A DNA stretch of 64,000 nt, taken from Parvimonas micra (GTDB taxonomy: Bacteria > Bacillota > Clostridia > Tissierellales > Peptoniphilaceae). The stretch covers positions 1,426,001 through 1,490,000 of the forward strand of contig NZ_LR134472.1 of NCBI RefSeq assembly GCF_900637905.1, read 5' to 3'. The notes below the pieces were generated by a model that was given only the letters and a program-made list of their open reading frames with translations, ran no database searches and was not told the origin of the DNA. Position numbers and translations under genes: made by a program. Below are positions 1 through 9,978 of the stretch, piece by piece; position 1 is the first letter of the stretch, and every line of letters starts with the position of its first letter.

Positions 1-54
1 ATTACATATTAATAAAATTGATTGAAAAAAATGAATTGGTAGGAGGATATTATC

Positions 55-702
55 ATGTTGGATGCAAAAATTTCTGTTGCGGTTATAAAACGTTTACCTA
101 AATATTACAGATACCTTGAGCTTATTGGAGATAAGGGTATAATCAGAGTATCTTCTCAAGAATTAAGTAAAATTACGGGTTTAACTGCGTCACAAATAAG
201 ACAAGATTTGAATCATTTTGGTGCATTTGGGCAACAAGGTTACGGTTACAATGTTGAAGAATTAAAAATTGAGCTGGAAAAGATTATGGGTGTTGATAAG
301 CCATATAATGTAGTTATTATCGGTTTTGGTAATATTGGTAGTGCATTGTTAAATTATAGCGGTTTTAAAAAGAAGGGTTTCAAGGTTGTAGGCATTTTTG
401 ATAACTCTCCTGAAATAATTGGAAATAAGGCAAATGATGTGGTTATAAAAGATGTTTCTGAGTTAGAAGAAGTTGTAACCAGAGAAAAGGTAGATATTGC
501 AATTTTAGCAATTCCTGCAATTCCTGCACAAGAAATTACAGATAAGTTGGTTGCTTGTGGTATAAAGGGGATTTGGAATTTTGCGCCGATTGATTTAAAA
601 TTACCAAGAAATGTTGTACTTGAAAATGTTCATTTAGATGGAAGTTTATTAACTCTTACTTATTATATGAATAGTTTAAAGGATTATCCGGGAGTAAGAT
701 AA
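55..702 (+). CDS. rex: Redox-sensing transcriptional repressor Rex
   Basis: Rex senses the NADH/NAD+ ratio and represses fermentation and electron-transfer genes when NADH is low. The 215-residue protein has the usual family length. Residues 1-80 form the winged-helix DNA-binding part, with the typical stretch around GLTASQIRQDLNHFGAFG. Residues 85-200 are a Rossmann domain with the dinucleotide motif GFGNIG at 90-95. The ATG is preceded by AGGAGG at 41-46. The gene is followed by an inverted repeat (731-738 with 756-763) and a strong terminator, so it is the last gene of its unit. The identification is secure; the target genes cannot be read from this window. Confidence 0.95.
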   Translation: MLDAKISVAVIKRLPKYYRYLELIGDKGIIRVSSQELSKITGLTASQIRQDLNHFGAFGQQGYGYNVEELKIELEKIMGVDKPYNVVIIGFGNIGSALLNYSGFKKKGFKVVGIFDNSPEIIGNKANDVVIKDVSELEEVVTREKVDIAILAIPAIPAQEITDKLVACGIKGIWNFAPIDLKLPRNVVLENVHLDGSLLTLTYYMNSLKDYPGVR

Positions 703-779
703 TAAAATTCTGACTAGGATACGAGATTATGCATCAAAAAGGAATATATAAAAACTTTGATGCTTTGCAATTATTTGAT

Positions 780-811
780 AAAACTCTTTTTTAAGAGTTT
801 TATTTTTTTTT
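780..811 (+). terminator. Rho-independent terminator after rex
   Basis: A 9 bp stem AAAACTCTT (780-788) pairs with AAGAGTTTT (793-801), with a TTTT loop and a T-rich tail. A second inverted repeat, GCATCAAA/TTTGATGC (731-738 and 756-763), lies just upstream. A TATAAT at 821-826 could start transcription of the next gene, but no good -35 box is visible. Confidence 0.8.
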
Positions 812-934
812 GTTTTATGCTATAATTGGAATAAGTTTTATTAAAAAGTAGTGACTTTTTTATCGACAGGATAAAGTAAAAGGCATTACAATTTAACAAT
901 GTTGATAAAATGGCTTATGAAAGGCTTAAGATAT

Positions 935-2104
935 ATGAATTATATTAATAAAATTTTAGAAAAATATGAGCTTAATTTAGATGAACTTTTAATTTTAATT
1001 GTTTCATTTACAGTATTTTTACCTTTTTATTTTTTAGTTTTTTCGTTCAATGCTTTATTTTTCTATTTATTAGTTAGTGAGAAAATTATTCCAGTTTTAA
1101 AACAGACACCTTATGTTAAGAATATTTTGGCATTTACAGGACTTATATTTTTTGTATCTATTTTAAAACAAAATTTATACGGTATAGGAGTATCAATTAT
1201 TATATTTGAATTTTCTATATTTTTTATGTATTATAGATCTATTATAAATAGAAAGCTGTTTTCAAAGATTATAAATTTATATATGATTGTTTCAATATTT
1301 TGTTTTATTTTAACAATTTTTTCAGTTTTGTATAAGAAATTTAGCATGAATTTAAAAATGTATGAATTTATAGAATATATGGCTTTACATAGACCTATAT
1401 CATCATTTTTTAATACAAATTATTATGCGACTATATGTGAATTTATAATTATAATAGCAATGTATTATTTTTTATCTAACAAAAATAGAAATAATAGATT
1501 GTACTTTTTGTGTGTAAGTACACTTGCATTTATTGTTTTGTTTTTAACTGAAAACAGGACTGCTTTGCCAACAATTTTAATTGCAACTTTAGTACTTTCT
1601 TTCACGAAAAACAACAAGAAGGTATTTACATTTCTTGGTATTTTTACAATAGTTATAGTTATTCTTATGATTTTTTCAAATAGAATTTTTCCAAGATATG
1701 AATTTATAGGGAATTCTTTAGGGACGAGAAAAGAAATTTGGGAAAATGCAATTAAATTATTTAAGAAAACTTTTTTGTTTGGGAGTGGACCGATGGCTTA
1801 TCAAAATGCAAGTTGGGTAAGTCACCCGGCAAATCATGCACATAATATTGTGCTTGATTTGCTTATAAATTTTGGTATCGTTGGAAATATAATAATTTTT
1901 CCTCTTTTTATAGGAATATTCAAAAAAGTATATAGTATAAGAAAAAGAAATTTATTCAGACTTATAATAGCTTTAACTGTTGTAGTTATTTTGCATGGAA
2001 TGTTGGATGTTACAATACTTTGGCATCAAACTGCGTATATCTATTTTAGTGTTTTACTTGCCGTTGGAAAAGTTAGTAACTTTGAATCTAAATTTATTTT
2101 CTAA
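935..2104 (+). CDS. O-antigen ligase/polymerase-like (Wzy_C) membrane protein
   Basis: A 389-residue, very hydrophobic protein with about ten to twelve predicted membrane segments. Near residues 300-325 it carries the stretch HPANHAHNIVLDLLINFGIVG, where H-x-H-N followed by a hydrophobic segment and a glycine-rich turn is typical of the Wzy_C/O-antigen ligase superfamily. Such proteins polymerise or ligate surface glycans outside the membrane. I chose the ATG at 935 because GAAAGG (919-924) precedes it; the earlier in-frame ATG at 899 has no visible ribosome binding site. No glycosyltransferases lie beside it, so the substrate is unknown. It could equally act on teichoic acid or another surface polymer. 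Confidence 0.7.
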   Translation: MNYINKILEKYELNLDELLILIVSFTVFLPFYFLVFSFNALFFYLLVSEKIIPVLKQTPYVKNILAFTGLIFFVSILKQNLYGIGVSIIIFEFSIFFMYYRSIINRKLFSKIINLYMIVSIFCFILTIFSVLYKKFSMNLKMYEFIEYMALHRPISSFFNTNYYATICEFIIIIAMYYFLSNKNRNNRLYFLCVSTLAFIVLFLTENRTALPTILIATLVLSFTKNNKKVFTFLGIFTIVIVILMIFSNRIFPRYEFIGNSLGTRKEIWENAIKLFKKTFLFGSGPMAYQNASWVSHPANHAHNIVLDLLINFGIVGNIIIFPLFIGIFKKVYSIRKRNLFRLIIALTVVVILHGMLDVTILWHQTAYIYFSVLLAVGKVSNFESKFIF

Positions 2105-2115
2105 AAAGGTGTTTT

Positions 2116-4011
2116 ATGATTGTTTTAAGTGTTAATGGCTTAACTAAGTCGTTTTTAAGTGAAAATATATTAGAAAATGTGACTTTTTCAATTTCTGATA
2201 GAGATAAAGTTGGAATAGTAGGAGATAATGGAAGTGGTAAAACTACATTATTTAACCTTTTAATTAAAGATTTATCTGCAGATAGTGGAGACATTAATTT
2301 TGCAAAAAATATAAATCTATCTATTCTAAAACAAAATATTTCTTATACTAGTGATAAATCAGTTTATGAAGAGTGCTTAGAAGTTTTTGAAAAGATTATT
2401 TTACTTGAAAAAGAGATTAGAGAATTAGAAATTGAAATGGGAAATAAGGACTTAAGTGAAGAAGAAATTCGCAAACTTTTTGATATTTATGAAAGCAAAA
2501 GACATTATTTTGAAGAGAACAATGGATATTCTTATAATTCGAAAATTAGAGGAGTTTTGTTTGGACTTGGTTTTTTAGAGCAGGATTTTTCTAAATCAGT
2601 TAATAATTTGAGTGGTGGACAAAAGAGTAGATTACATTTAGCTAAAATTTTACTTAAACCGTCAAATTTGATTTTACTTGATGAACCAACAAACCATTTA
2701 GATATAGAATCAATTCAGTTTTTAGAAAGCTATCTTAGAGAATATAGAGGAAGCTGTCTTATAATTTCTCATGATAGATATTTCTTAAATGCTGTTTGTA
2801 ATAAGATTTTTTCAATAGAAAATAAAAAATTAAAAAGTTTTAATTGCGGATACGATGAATATATTTCAAGACGTGAAAAAGACTTTGAAGTTAATAGACA
2901 TCTTTATGAAAAACAACAAAAAGAGATTTCAAGACAGAAAGAAATTATTCAAAGATTTGAAAATTATGGAAACAATAGATTTATAAAGCAGGCAAGTTCA
3001 AGACGCAAACTACTTGATAAAATGGATTTGATTGAAAATCCTGAAATATATAAAAATTCCATGAAATTAAAACTGGTTCCGGAAGTGGAATCCGGAAAAG
3101 ATGTTTTAACTATTTCAGATTTATCAATGGGCTTTAATGATAAAATTTTATTTGATGATATAAATCTAAATGTTTATAAGGGAGATAAAATCGGTCTTGT
3201 AGGAAAGAATGGAGTAGGAAAGACAACTTTATTTAAAATAATTTGTAATAATCTTGAGGCTATAAAAGGAAAATGTGATTTAGGTGCTAGAGTATCAATT
3301 GGTTATTACGATCAGGAACAAAAAACTCTAAGCAATCAAAATACAGTTATGGATGAATTTTGGGATGCCTATCCAAAAATGAATAATTTTGAAGTTAGAA
3401 GTCATCTTGCAAAGTTCAACTTCTTTGATGAAGATTTATTTAAATCTGTTGGAGAATTAAGTGGTGGAGAAAGAGCAAGGCTTGAACTTTTAAAACTAAT
3501 GTTGTCGAAATCTAATTTTTTGCTTTTAGATGAACCGACTAATCATTTAGATATTGAAAGTAAAGAGGTTTTAGAAAATGCAATTGTAGATTATTCAGGC
3601 ACCGTACTTATCATTTCTCATGATAGATATTTTTTAAATAAGGTTGTCAATAAGATTTGGTATCTAGAAGATGGGAAAATTACTGAGTTTTATGGAAATT
3701 ATGATTATTTTTTGGAAAAATTAAATGAAAAAAACGAAGCAGAAGAAAAAATAATTTCAAAAACTGAAATTGAGAAAGAAAAAAAGAAAAAAAAGGAAAA
3801 AGAAAAAGAAGAAAGAGCAAAAAAACAAAAATTGAAGGAAATTGAAAATAAAATTTTTGAAATTGAAGAGAAAATTGAAATTTGCAATAAAGATATTCAA
3901 AATCCTGAAATTTTTAATGATAAAGATAAATTTTTACAGATTGGTGAAGATTTATCGAGATTGATAAAAGAAAAAGAAAAATTATATTTAGAGTGGGAAA
4001 ATTACTTATAG
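2116..4011 (+). CDS. ABC-F family ATPase (Uup/YdiF type)
   Basis: A soluble protein of 631 residues with two ABC cassettes and no membrane segment, as in ABC-F translation factors. Domain 1 has Walker A GDNGSGKT (36-43), signature LSGGQ (about 165) and Walker B LILLDEPTNHLD. Domain 2 has GKNGVGKT, LSGGERARL and LLLDEPTNHLD. Between them is the linker that reaches into the ribosomal E site. The C-terminus (about 540-631) is a lysine/glutamate-rich coiled coil like that of Uup or YdiF. Members relieve stalled ribosomes or bind DNA; a resistance role cannot be excluded but nothing points to it. It ends 9 bases before gdh and is probably co-transcribed with it. Confidence 0.88.
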   Translation: MIVLSVNGLTKSFLSENILENVTFSISDRDKVGIVGDNGSGKTTLFNLLIKDLSADSGDINFAKNINLSILKQNISYTSDKSVYEECLEVFEKIILLEKEIRELEIEMGNKDLSEEEIRKLFDIYESKRHYFEENNGYSYNSKIRGVLFGLGFLEQDFSKSVNNLSGGQKSRLHLAKILLKPSNLILLDEPTNHLDIESIQFLESYLREYRGSCLIISHDRYFLNAVCNKIFSIENKKLKSFNCGYDEYISRREKDFEVNRHLYEKQQKEISRQKEIIQRFENYGNNRFIKQASSRRKLLDKMDLIENPEIYKNSMKLKLVPEVESGKDVLTISDLSMGFNDKILFDDINLNVYKGDKIGLVGKNGVGKTTLFKIICNNLEAIKGKCDLGARVSIGYYDQEQKTLSNQNTVMDEFWDAYPKMNNFEVRSHLAKFNFFDEDLFKSVGELSGGERARLELLKLMLSKSNFLLLDEPTNHLDIESKEVLENAIVDYSGTVLIISHDRYFLNKVVNKIWYLEDGKITEFYGNYDYFLEKLNEKNEAEEKIISKTEIEKEKKKKKEKEKEERAKKQKLKEIENKIFEIEEKIEICNKDIQNPEIFNDKDKFLQIGEDLSRLIKEKEKLYLEWENYL

Positions 4012-4020
4012 GAGAATTGT

Positions 4021-5280
4021 ATGAATAATGTTAATCCGTTAGAAAATGTTCAAATGATTTTAAAGAAATCTTGTGAATTATTAAATTTAGATGATAGTTT
4101 ATATGACCTTTTAAAAGAACCGGAAAGGACAATAGAAATAAATATCCCCGTTAAGATGGATAACGGGAAGGTTAGAATTTTTAAAGGGTTTCGTTCACAA
4201 CATTGCGACGTTATGGGACCTTATAAAGGTGGAATAAGATTTCATCCAAGTGTAAATATTGATGAAGTTAAGGCTCTATCCATTTGGATGAGTTTAAAAT
4301 GTTCTGCGACTCATCTTCCTTTTGGTGGAGGAAAAGGAGGAATAATTGTAGATGTAAATGAATTATCCGAAAATGAACTTGAAAGACTTTCAAGAGGATA
4401 TGTAAAAGAATTGTATAAATATATTGGAGATAGATTTGATATTCCGGCTCCGGATGTAAATACAAATGAAAAAGTTATGGCTTGGATGTTGGATGAATAT
4501 ATAAAATTGACAGGAAACAATACTCTTGCAACTTTTACCGGAAAAGCATTAGGTTTTGGTGGTTCTTATGGAAGAAAAGAGGCAACAGGAGTTGGAGTTG
4601 CAGTTATGACAAGAGAGGCTCTAAATAAGTTAGGAATAGATATAAGAAATTCGCGAATTGCTATTCAAGGTTTTGGAAATGTCGGCTCTAACACTGCAAA
4701 ACATTTAGAGAGAATGAGTGGAAATATTTTATCAATCTCAGAATATGACAAGGAAAAAGGCGTTTATACAATCTACAATGAAAACGGGTTTAATATTTCA
4801 GAACTAATTTCTCATTTTGAAAAATATAATACATTATATAATTATAAAAATGCAAAACATATTTCAATTGATCAATTCTACTCTTTAGACGTAGATGTAA
4901 TCATTCCATGCGCTTTGGAAAATTCTATTACTGAAGATGAAGCCCAAAAGATTAGGGCAAAATTAATCGTTGAAGGAGCTAACGGCCCTGTTGATTATCT
5001 TGCTGATAGAATTTTAAGACAAAAAAATGTTGTAGTCATTCCGGATATATTGGCAAATTCCGGAGGAGTTATAGCTTCATATTTTGAATGGGTGCAAAAT
5101 ATTTCAGGTATTGATATGACTGAAGATGATGTTTTGAATAAAGTAGAATATAAAATGTTACTTGCTTATAACGAAATAATGAAAATACAAAATAAATACG
5201 ATGTAACTATGAGAATTGCATCTTATATCTATTCAGTATTAAGACTTTATAAAATATTAAAACTAAGATCAAGAATTTAG
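4021..5280 (+). CDS. gdhA: Glutamate dehydrogenase
   Basis: Interconverts glutamate and 2-oxoglutarate plus ammonia using NAD(P). The 419-residue length and sequence fit the NAD-type (GudB/RocG-like) hexameric enzymes of Firmicutes rather than the longer NADP type. Visible motifs include GPYKGGIRFHPSV and PFGGGKGGI with the catalytic lysine, PAPDVNT, and the Rossmann motif GFGNVGS near residue 220. In peptide-fermenting anaerobes this enzyme feeds glutamate into fermentation. It is followed by its own intergenic space and then glnN, so ammonia release and assimilation genes are neighbours. Coenzyme preference is inferred only from family resemblance. Confidence 0.93.
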   Translation: MNNVNPLENVQMILKKSCELLNLDDSLYDLLKEPERTIEINIPVKMDNGKVRIFKGFRSQHCDVMGPYKGGIRFHPSVNIDEVKALSIWMSLKCSATHLPFGGGKGGIIVDVNELSENELERLSRGYVKELYKYIGDRFDIPAPDVNTNEKVMAWMLDEYIKLTGNNTLATFTGKALGFGGSYGRKEATGVGVAVMTREALNKLGIDIRNSRIAIQGFGNVGSNTAKHLERMSGNILSISEYDKEKGVYTIYNENGFNISELISHFEKYNTLYNYKNAKHISIDQFYSLDVDVIIPCALENSITEDEAQKIRAKLIVEGANGPVDYLADRILRQKNVVVIPDILANSGGVIASYFEWVQNISGIDMTEDDVLNKVEYKMLLAYNEIMKIQNKYDVTMRIASYIYSVLRLYKILKLRSRI

Positions 5281-5307
5281 TTTTAAAAAATATTTTTATT
5301 TTAAGTC

Positions 5308-5336
5308 TTGACATAATTGAAAAAATATTCTATTAT
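5308..5336 (+). promoter_or_regulatory. Sigma-A type promoter for glnN
   Basis: TTGACA (5308-5313), a 17-base spacer and TATTAT (5331-5336). Transcription would begin near 5343, leaving a leader of about 105 bases before the glnN start codon. Confidence 0.8.
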
Positions 5337-5385
5337 ATTAATGTAGGTTGAACAAAAATATAAGTGAATAAATAAAAAATTTAGT

Positions 5386-5437
5386 AAATTGGTTTTTTTT
5401 TTCTCTATTTAGAGGTAAAAAGAAAACCAATTTTTTT
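5386..5437 (+). promoter_or_regulatory. Terminator-like hairpin in the glnN leader (possible attenuator)
   Basis: AAATTGGTTTT (5386-5396) pairs perfectly over 11 bp with AAAACCAATTT (5423-5433), with a small inner CTCT/AGAG stem, and the right arm runs into seven T residues. It sits after the promoter and directly before the AGGAGG of glnN (5440-5445), so it could stop transcription before the gene or mask translation. I do not recognise a glutamine riboswitch core in the leader. Confidence 0.5.
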
Positions 5438-5450
5438 ATAGGAGGAAATT

Positions 5451-7526
5451 ATGAGCAGAATTGAAGACTTTGGAAAATTTACTTTTGACAAAAGTGCAAT
5501 GAAAAGAAAACTGCCGTATCCGATATATTTAAAGTGGAAAAATGCAATTAGAAAAGAAGAATTGTTGGATAAAGACAGTGCTGATATAATTGCACATGCA
5601 ATGAAGGAGTGGGCAATTGAAAAGGGTGCGACGCATTATTGTCATTGGTTTCAACCTTTGAATGGTAATACCGCAAAAAAACATGAGAGTTTTATAAGTA
5701 AATCAAATGAAAATTTACCTATAGTTAGATTTTCTGGAGAAGAACTTTTAAAGAGTGAACCTGATGCTTCATCTTTTCCAAATGGAGGAATGAGATCAAC
5801 ATTTGAGGCGAGAGGTTATACATATTGGGATTGTACCGCAAATGCTTTTATAATGGATAATATTTTATATATTCCTTCGATTTTTGTTTCTTTTGATGGA
5901 ATAAGTTTGGATAAAAAAGCCCCGCTTTTAAAAAGTATGGACTTTTTATCAAAACAAGCTACAGCTTTATATAATTTATTTTCAGATGAAAAGATTTTTA
6001 GAGTTAGAATTAAGGTTGGTTTAGAACAGGAATTTTTCTTAATTGATAGAAAATTTTATGAACAGAGAGTTGATCTTATAAATACGGGAAGAACATTAAT
6101 TGGTGAAATGCCTCCAAAAGATCAAGAGTTATTACAGCATTATTTTGGTTCAATTCCTAAAAGAGTTATGAATTACTATAATAGTATAAATAAAAAATTA
6201 GAGGATTTAGGTATTAATTCTAAAACCGAACATAATGAAGTAGCTCCCGGACAGTTTGAAGTTGCAATTTTATATGATACAGTAAATGTTTCTGTTGATA
6301 ATAATCAAATTGTTATGGAAGTTTTAAGAAAAACAGCTTATGAGCATGATCTTGTCTGTTTATTACATGAAAAGCCATTTAAAAATGTAAATGGAAGTGG
6401 AAAACATAATAATTGGTCTTTGGTTACGAATTATGGGAAAAATTTGTTAAAATTACCAAAAAAGGATAATGAAATCGATAGGTTAATTTTTGCAATTTTT
6501 ATGGTTTCTACCGTTTCTGCTGTAAATAAATATTCTTCACTGCTTAGAGTTTCATCTTCCAGTGTTAGAAATGACTTAAGGCTTGGTGGAGATGAAGCTC
6601 CACCTTCAATAGTATCTGTATATTTAGGAAATGAGATAGAAAATATTTTAGATGATATTTTAGACTTGGAAGTTAAAAATTCTATTAAATTAAATGATTT
6701 TAATATTAGTAATTTGGAATTTGCACCAAGAGATACTGATGATAGAAATAGAACATCACCTTTTGCTTATACTGATGGAAAATTTGAGTTTAGAATGTTA
6801 GGTTCAATGCAAAGTGCAGCAGATTGTAACATAATTTTAAATACAATAGTTGCCTCAGAGCTTAAAAATATTTTACAAAGAGTTGAAAATATTAATGATA
6901 AGTCTGAAAGAATTGTGGCTTGCAAAAATATTCTAAAAGAAATCTTTATTGAAAGTGAAAGAATTTTATTTTCTGGCGATAATTACTCAAAAGAATGGAT
7001 TGAAGAGGCAGAAAGAAGAGGACTTAAAAATAATAGAACATATTTAGAAGCTTTGTTATGTGCTAAAGAAAGTAAGGAATATGAAGTTCTTTTGAAAAAT
7101 GATATTTTAAACGATTTAGAATTGAGTGCCGTTTATGATGTTTGTATTGAAGACATCAAAAATACCTATATGTTAGAGATGAAAACATTGGTTAATATGA
7201 TTAATAAAGATGTTATCCCATCTTGTATAAAAGAACTTAATTTTGAAATGATTTTAAATGATAAAATAAAAAATGCAAAGCTTAATGAAAGAGTAAATAA
7301 ACTCAATAATTTACTTGAAGGATTATTTGTAAAACTTGAAGAATTTAAAGAGTTTGAAAAAACAATTAGAAGTAAAAAAGGAATTGAAGAAGTAATTAGT
7401 TTACATAAATTCGTTCCTAGAAAAATAGAAGAAATTAGGAAAATAAGTGATGAAATTGAATCAAATGTTTCAAGAGAAAATTGGAATATACCAACTTATG
7501 AAGAAATGTTTAGAGTATTAAATTAG
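5451..7526 (+). CDS. glnN: Type III glutamine synthetase (GlnN)
   Basis: Makes glutamine from glutamate, ammonia and ATP. At 691 residues it is far longer than GSI (about 450) and matches the GSIII class found in Bacteroidetes, cyanobacteria and some Clostridia. The N-terminal part contains the GSIII-like block with FPNGGMRSTFEARGYT. The catalytic core shows VGLEQEFFLID, EHNEVAPGQFE, GSGKHNNWS and NRTSPFAY, and there is a helical C-terminal extension. It has its own promoter and a leader with a terminator-like hairpin, suggesting nitrogen-dependent control. pyrG, a glutamine consumer, follows after 9 bases and is likely in the same transcript. No GlnR or GlnB homologue is in view. Confidence 0.93.
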   Translation: MSRIEDFGKFTFDKSAMKRKLPYPIYLKWKNAIRKEELLDKDSADIIAHAMKEWAIEKGATHYCHWFQPLNGNTAKKHESFISKSNENLPIVRFSGEELLKSEPDASSFPNGGMRSTFEARGYTYWDCTANAFIMDNILYIPSIFVSFDGISLDKKAPLLKSMDFLSKQATALYNLFSDEKIFRVRIKVGLEQEFFLIDRKFYEQRVDLINTGRTLIGEMPPKDQELLQHYFGSIPKRVMNYYNSINKKLEDLGINSKTEHNEVAPGQFEVAILYDTVNVSVDNNQIVMEVLRKTAYEHDLVCLLHEKPFKNVNGSGKHNNWSLVTNYGKNLLKLPKKDNEIDRLIFAIFMVSTVSAVNKYSSLLRVSSSSVRNDLRLGGDEAPPSIVSVYLGNEIENILDDILDLEVKNSIKLNDFNISNLEFAPRDTDDRNRTSPFAYTDGKFEFRMLGSMQSAADCNIILNTIVASELKNILQRVENINDKSERIVACKNILKEIFIESERILFSGDNYSKEWIEEAERRGLKNNRTYLEALLCAKESKEYEVLLKNDILNDLELSAVYDVCIEDIKNTYMLEMKTLVNMINKDVIPSCIKELNFEMILNDKIKNAKLNERVNKLNNLLEGLFVKLEEFKEFEKTIRSKKGIEEVISLHKFVPRKIEEIRKISDEIESNVSRENWNIPTYEEMFRVLN

Positions 7527-9140
<1,614 letters not shown>

Positions 9141-9148
9141 AATCAATG

Positions 9149-9175
9149 GTAAGAAACATACTATTTGTTTCTTAC
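9149..9175 (+). terminator. Probable weak terminator after pyrG
   Basis: GTAAGAAACA (9149-9158) pairs over 10 bp with TGTTTCTTAC (9166-9175). The tail is only TTTAT, so termination may be incomplete. The 66 bp repeat begins three bases later. Confidence 0.55.
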
Positions 9176-9178
9176 TTT

Positions 9179-9244
9179 ATTGTAAAACAACAAGGTTCCC
9201 GGGAACCCACCCGATGCAAAGCATCGTGGAAGGGTGGGGTTCTT
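9179..9244 (+). repeat. Single copy of the 66 bp GC-rich structured repeat
   Basis: This copy matches the units of the array at 23919-24248 apart from a few bases. It has the box TATTGTAAAACAACAAG (9178-9194), a perfect 14 bp palindrome GGTTCCCGGGAACC (9194-9207), a CGATG/CATCG hairpin (9212-9226) and a CCCACCC/GGGTGGG pairing that encloses the hairpin. It is far richer in G and C than its surroundings. It lies between the pyrG terminator and the promoter of the next gene. Confidence 0.9.
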
Positions 9245-9259
9245 ATTTATATGCTGATA

Positions 9260-9288
9260 TAGACATGTGTTTTGTAAAATGATATAAT
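9260..9288 (+). promoter_or_regulatory. Promoter for the unknown gene at 9338
   Basis: TAGACA (9260-9265), a 17-base spacer and TATAAT (9283-9288). It starts 15 bases after the end of the 66 bp repeat copy. Confidence 0.7.
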
Positions 9289-9337
9289 TTTAGTGAAAAA
9301 ATTTTTAATAATGATATTAATATAGGAGGAAATAATA

Positions 9338-9802
9338 GTGGGATTATTTGATATTGTTAAAAAAGCTATAACAGGAGCAAACGATGAAGATAACAGAAAA
9401 AATAAGGCAAGGATGCGTGAAATTTTCAATTCTTGTGTAGAAAACGGCGACGAATATAAGTTAATTTACTGTCATATGCAAAATGAGACTAATGCTGTTG
9501 TTGTAAAAGTTACAAAACATAGTAATTTTATTGTAGGATATAAAGAGGGAGAAGTTGTTATAATTAATGTTAATGCTACATTAACAGAATATGGAGAACC
9601 TGAATTCTTTAATAAAGAAAATGGTGCAACAATAAAAACATTTGTTGGTTACTGTGTAGCAGATAAAGAAAATGTCCATTATCAATTTGAACCTATTACC
9701 TTTGAGCCGGGATTTGTAAACGGTGCAAAATATAAAGTATCAATTTCACAAAGTGTTGCTGAAGTTTCTGAATTCCGTAAATTCTTCAAACGTGGATTGT
9801 AA
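9338..9802 (+). CDS. Conserved-looking small protein of unknown function
   Basis: A 154-residue protein that I do not recognise. It starts with GTG at 9338, seen from the AGGAGG at 9324-9329. The N-terminal 30 residues are charged and helical (GLFDIVKKAITGANDED...). The rest looks like an all-beta domain with alternating hydrophobics (NAVVVKVTKHSNFIVGYKEGEVVIINVNATLTEYGEPEF) and ends in basic RKFFKRGL. There is no signal peptide or membrane helix, so it is probably cytoplasmic. It has its own promoter and a strong terminator, so it is a single-gene unit. Regular codon use and a good ribosome binding site argue that it is real. Confidence 0.75.
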   Translation: MGLFDIVKKAITGANDEDNRKNKARMREIFNSCVENGDEYKLIYCHMQNETNAVVVKVTKHSNFIVGYKEGEVVIINVNATLTEYGEPEFFNKENGATIKTFVGYCVADKENVHYQFEPITFEPGFVNGAKYKVSISQSVAEVSEFRKFFKRGL

Positions 9803-9828
9803 TTTAATATTTATTTTATAAGATTTTG

Positions 9829-9859
9829 ACGATTAAGATTTCTTCTTAATCGTTTTTTT
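9829..9859 (+). terminator. Terminator after the unknown gene
   Basis: ACGATTAAGA (9829-9838) pairs over 10 bp with TCTTAATCGT (9844-9853) and is followed by a run of T residues. Confidence 0.88.
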
Positions 9860-9900
9860 GTTGAAATAGACCAGGAATTGAAAATTTATATATAAAATAA

Positions 9901-9929
9901 TTGTAATAAAATATAAAAAATGTTAAAAT
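9901..9929 (+). promoter_or_regulatory. Probable promoter for coaX-dus
   Basis: TTGTAA (9901-9906), a 17-base spacer and TAAAAT (9924-9929). In this AT-rich sequence the match is only moderately convincing. Confidence 0.45.
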
Positions 9930-9978
9930 TAGATTGAAATAAGTAATTGAAAAAATTATTAATGATTTGGAGAAAAAT

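Noticed and set aside
899-934. Earlier start of the O-antigen-ligase-like gene at ATG 899
   Set aside because: No ribosome binding site precedes it, whereas GAAAGG is well placed before ATG 935.
5343-5450. Glutamine riboswitch before glnN
   Set aside because: The conserved core of the known glutamine aptamers is not visible; only a terminator-like hairpin is present.
9178-9194. Rex operator in the TTGTGAAACAACAA box of the repeats
   Set aside because: TTGTGA resembles one half of a Rex site, but the second half is not an inverted TCACAA or TTAACAA at the right distance. The CCTTGTGATAAA hairpin loops fail for the same reason.
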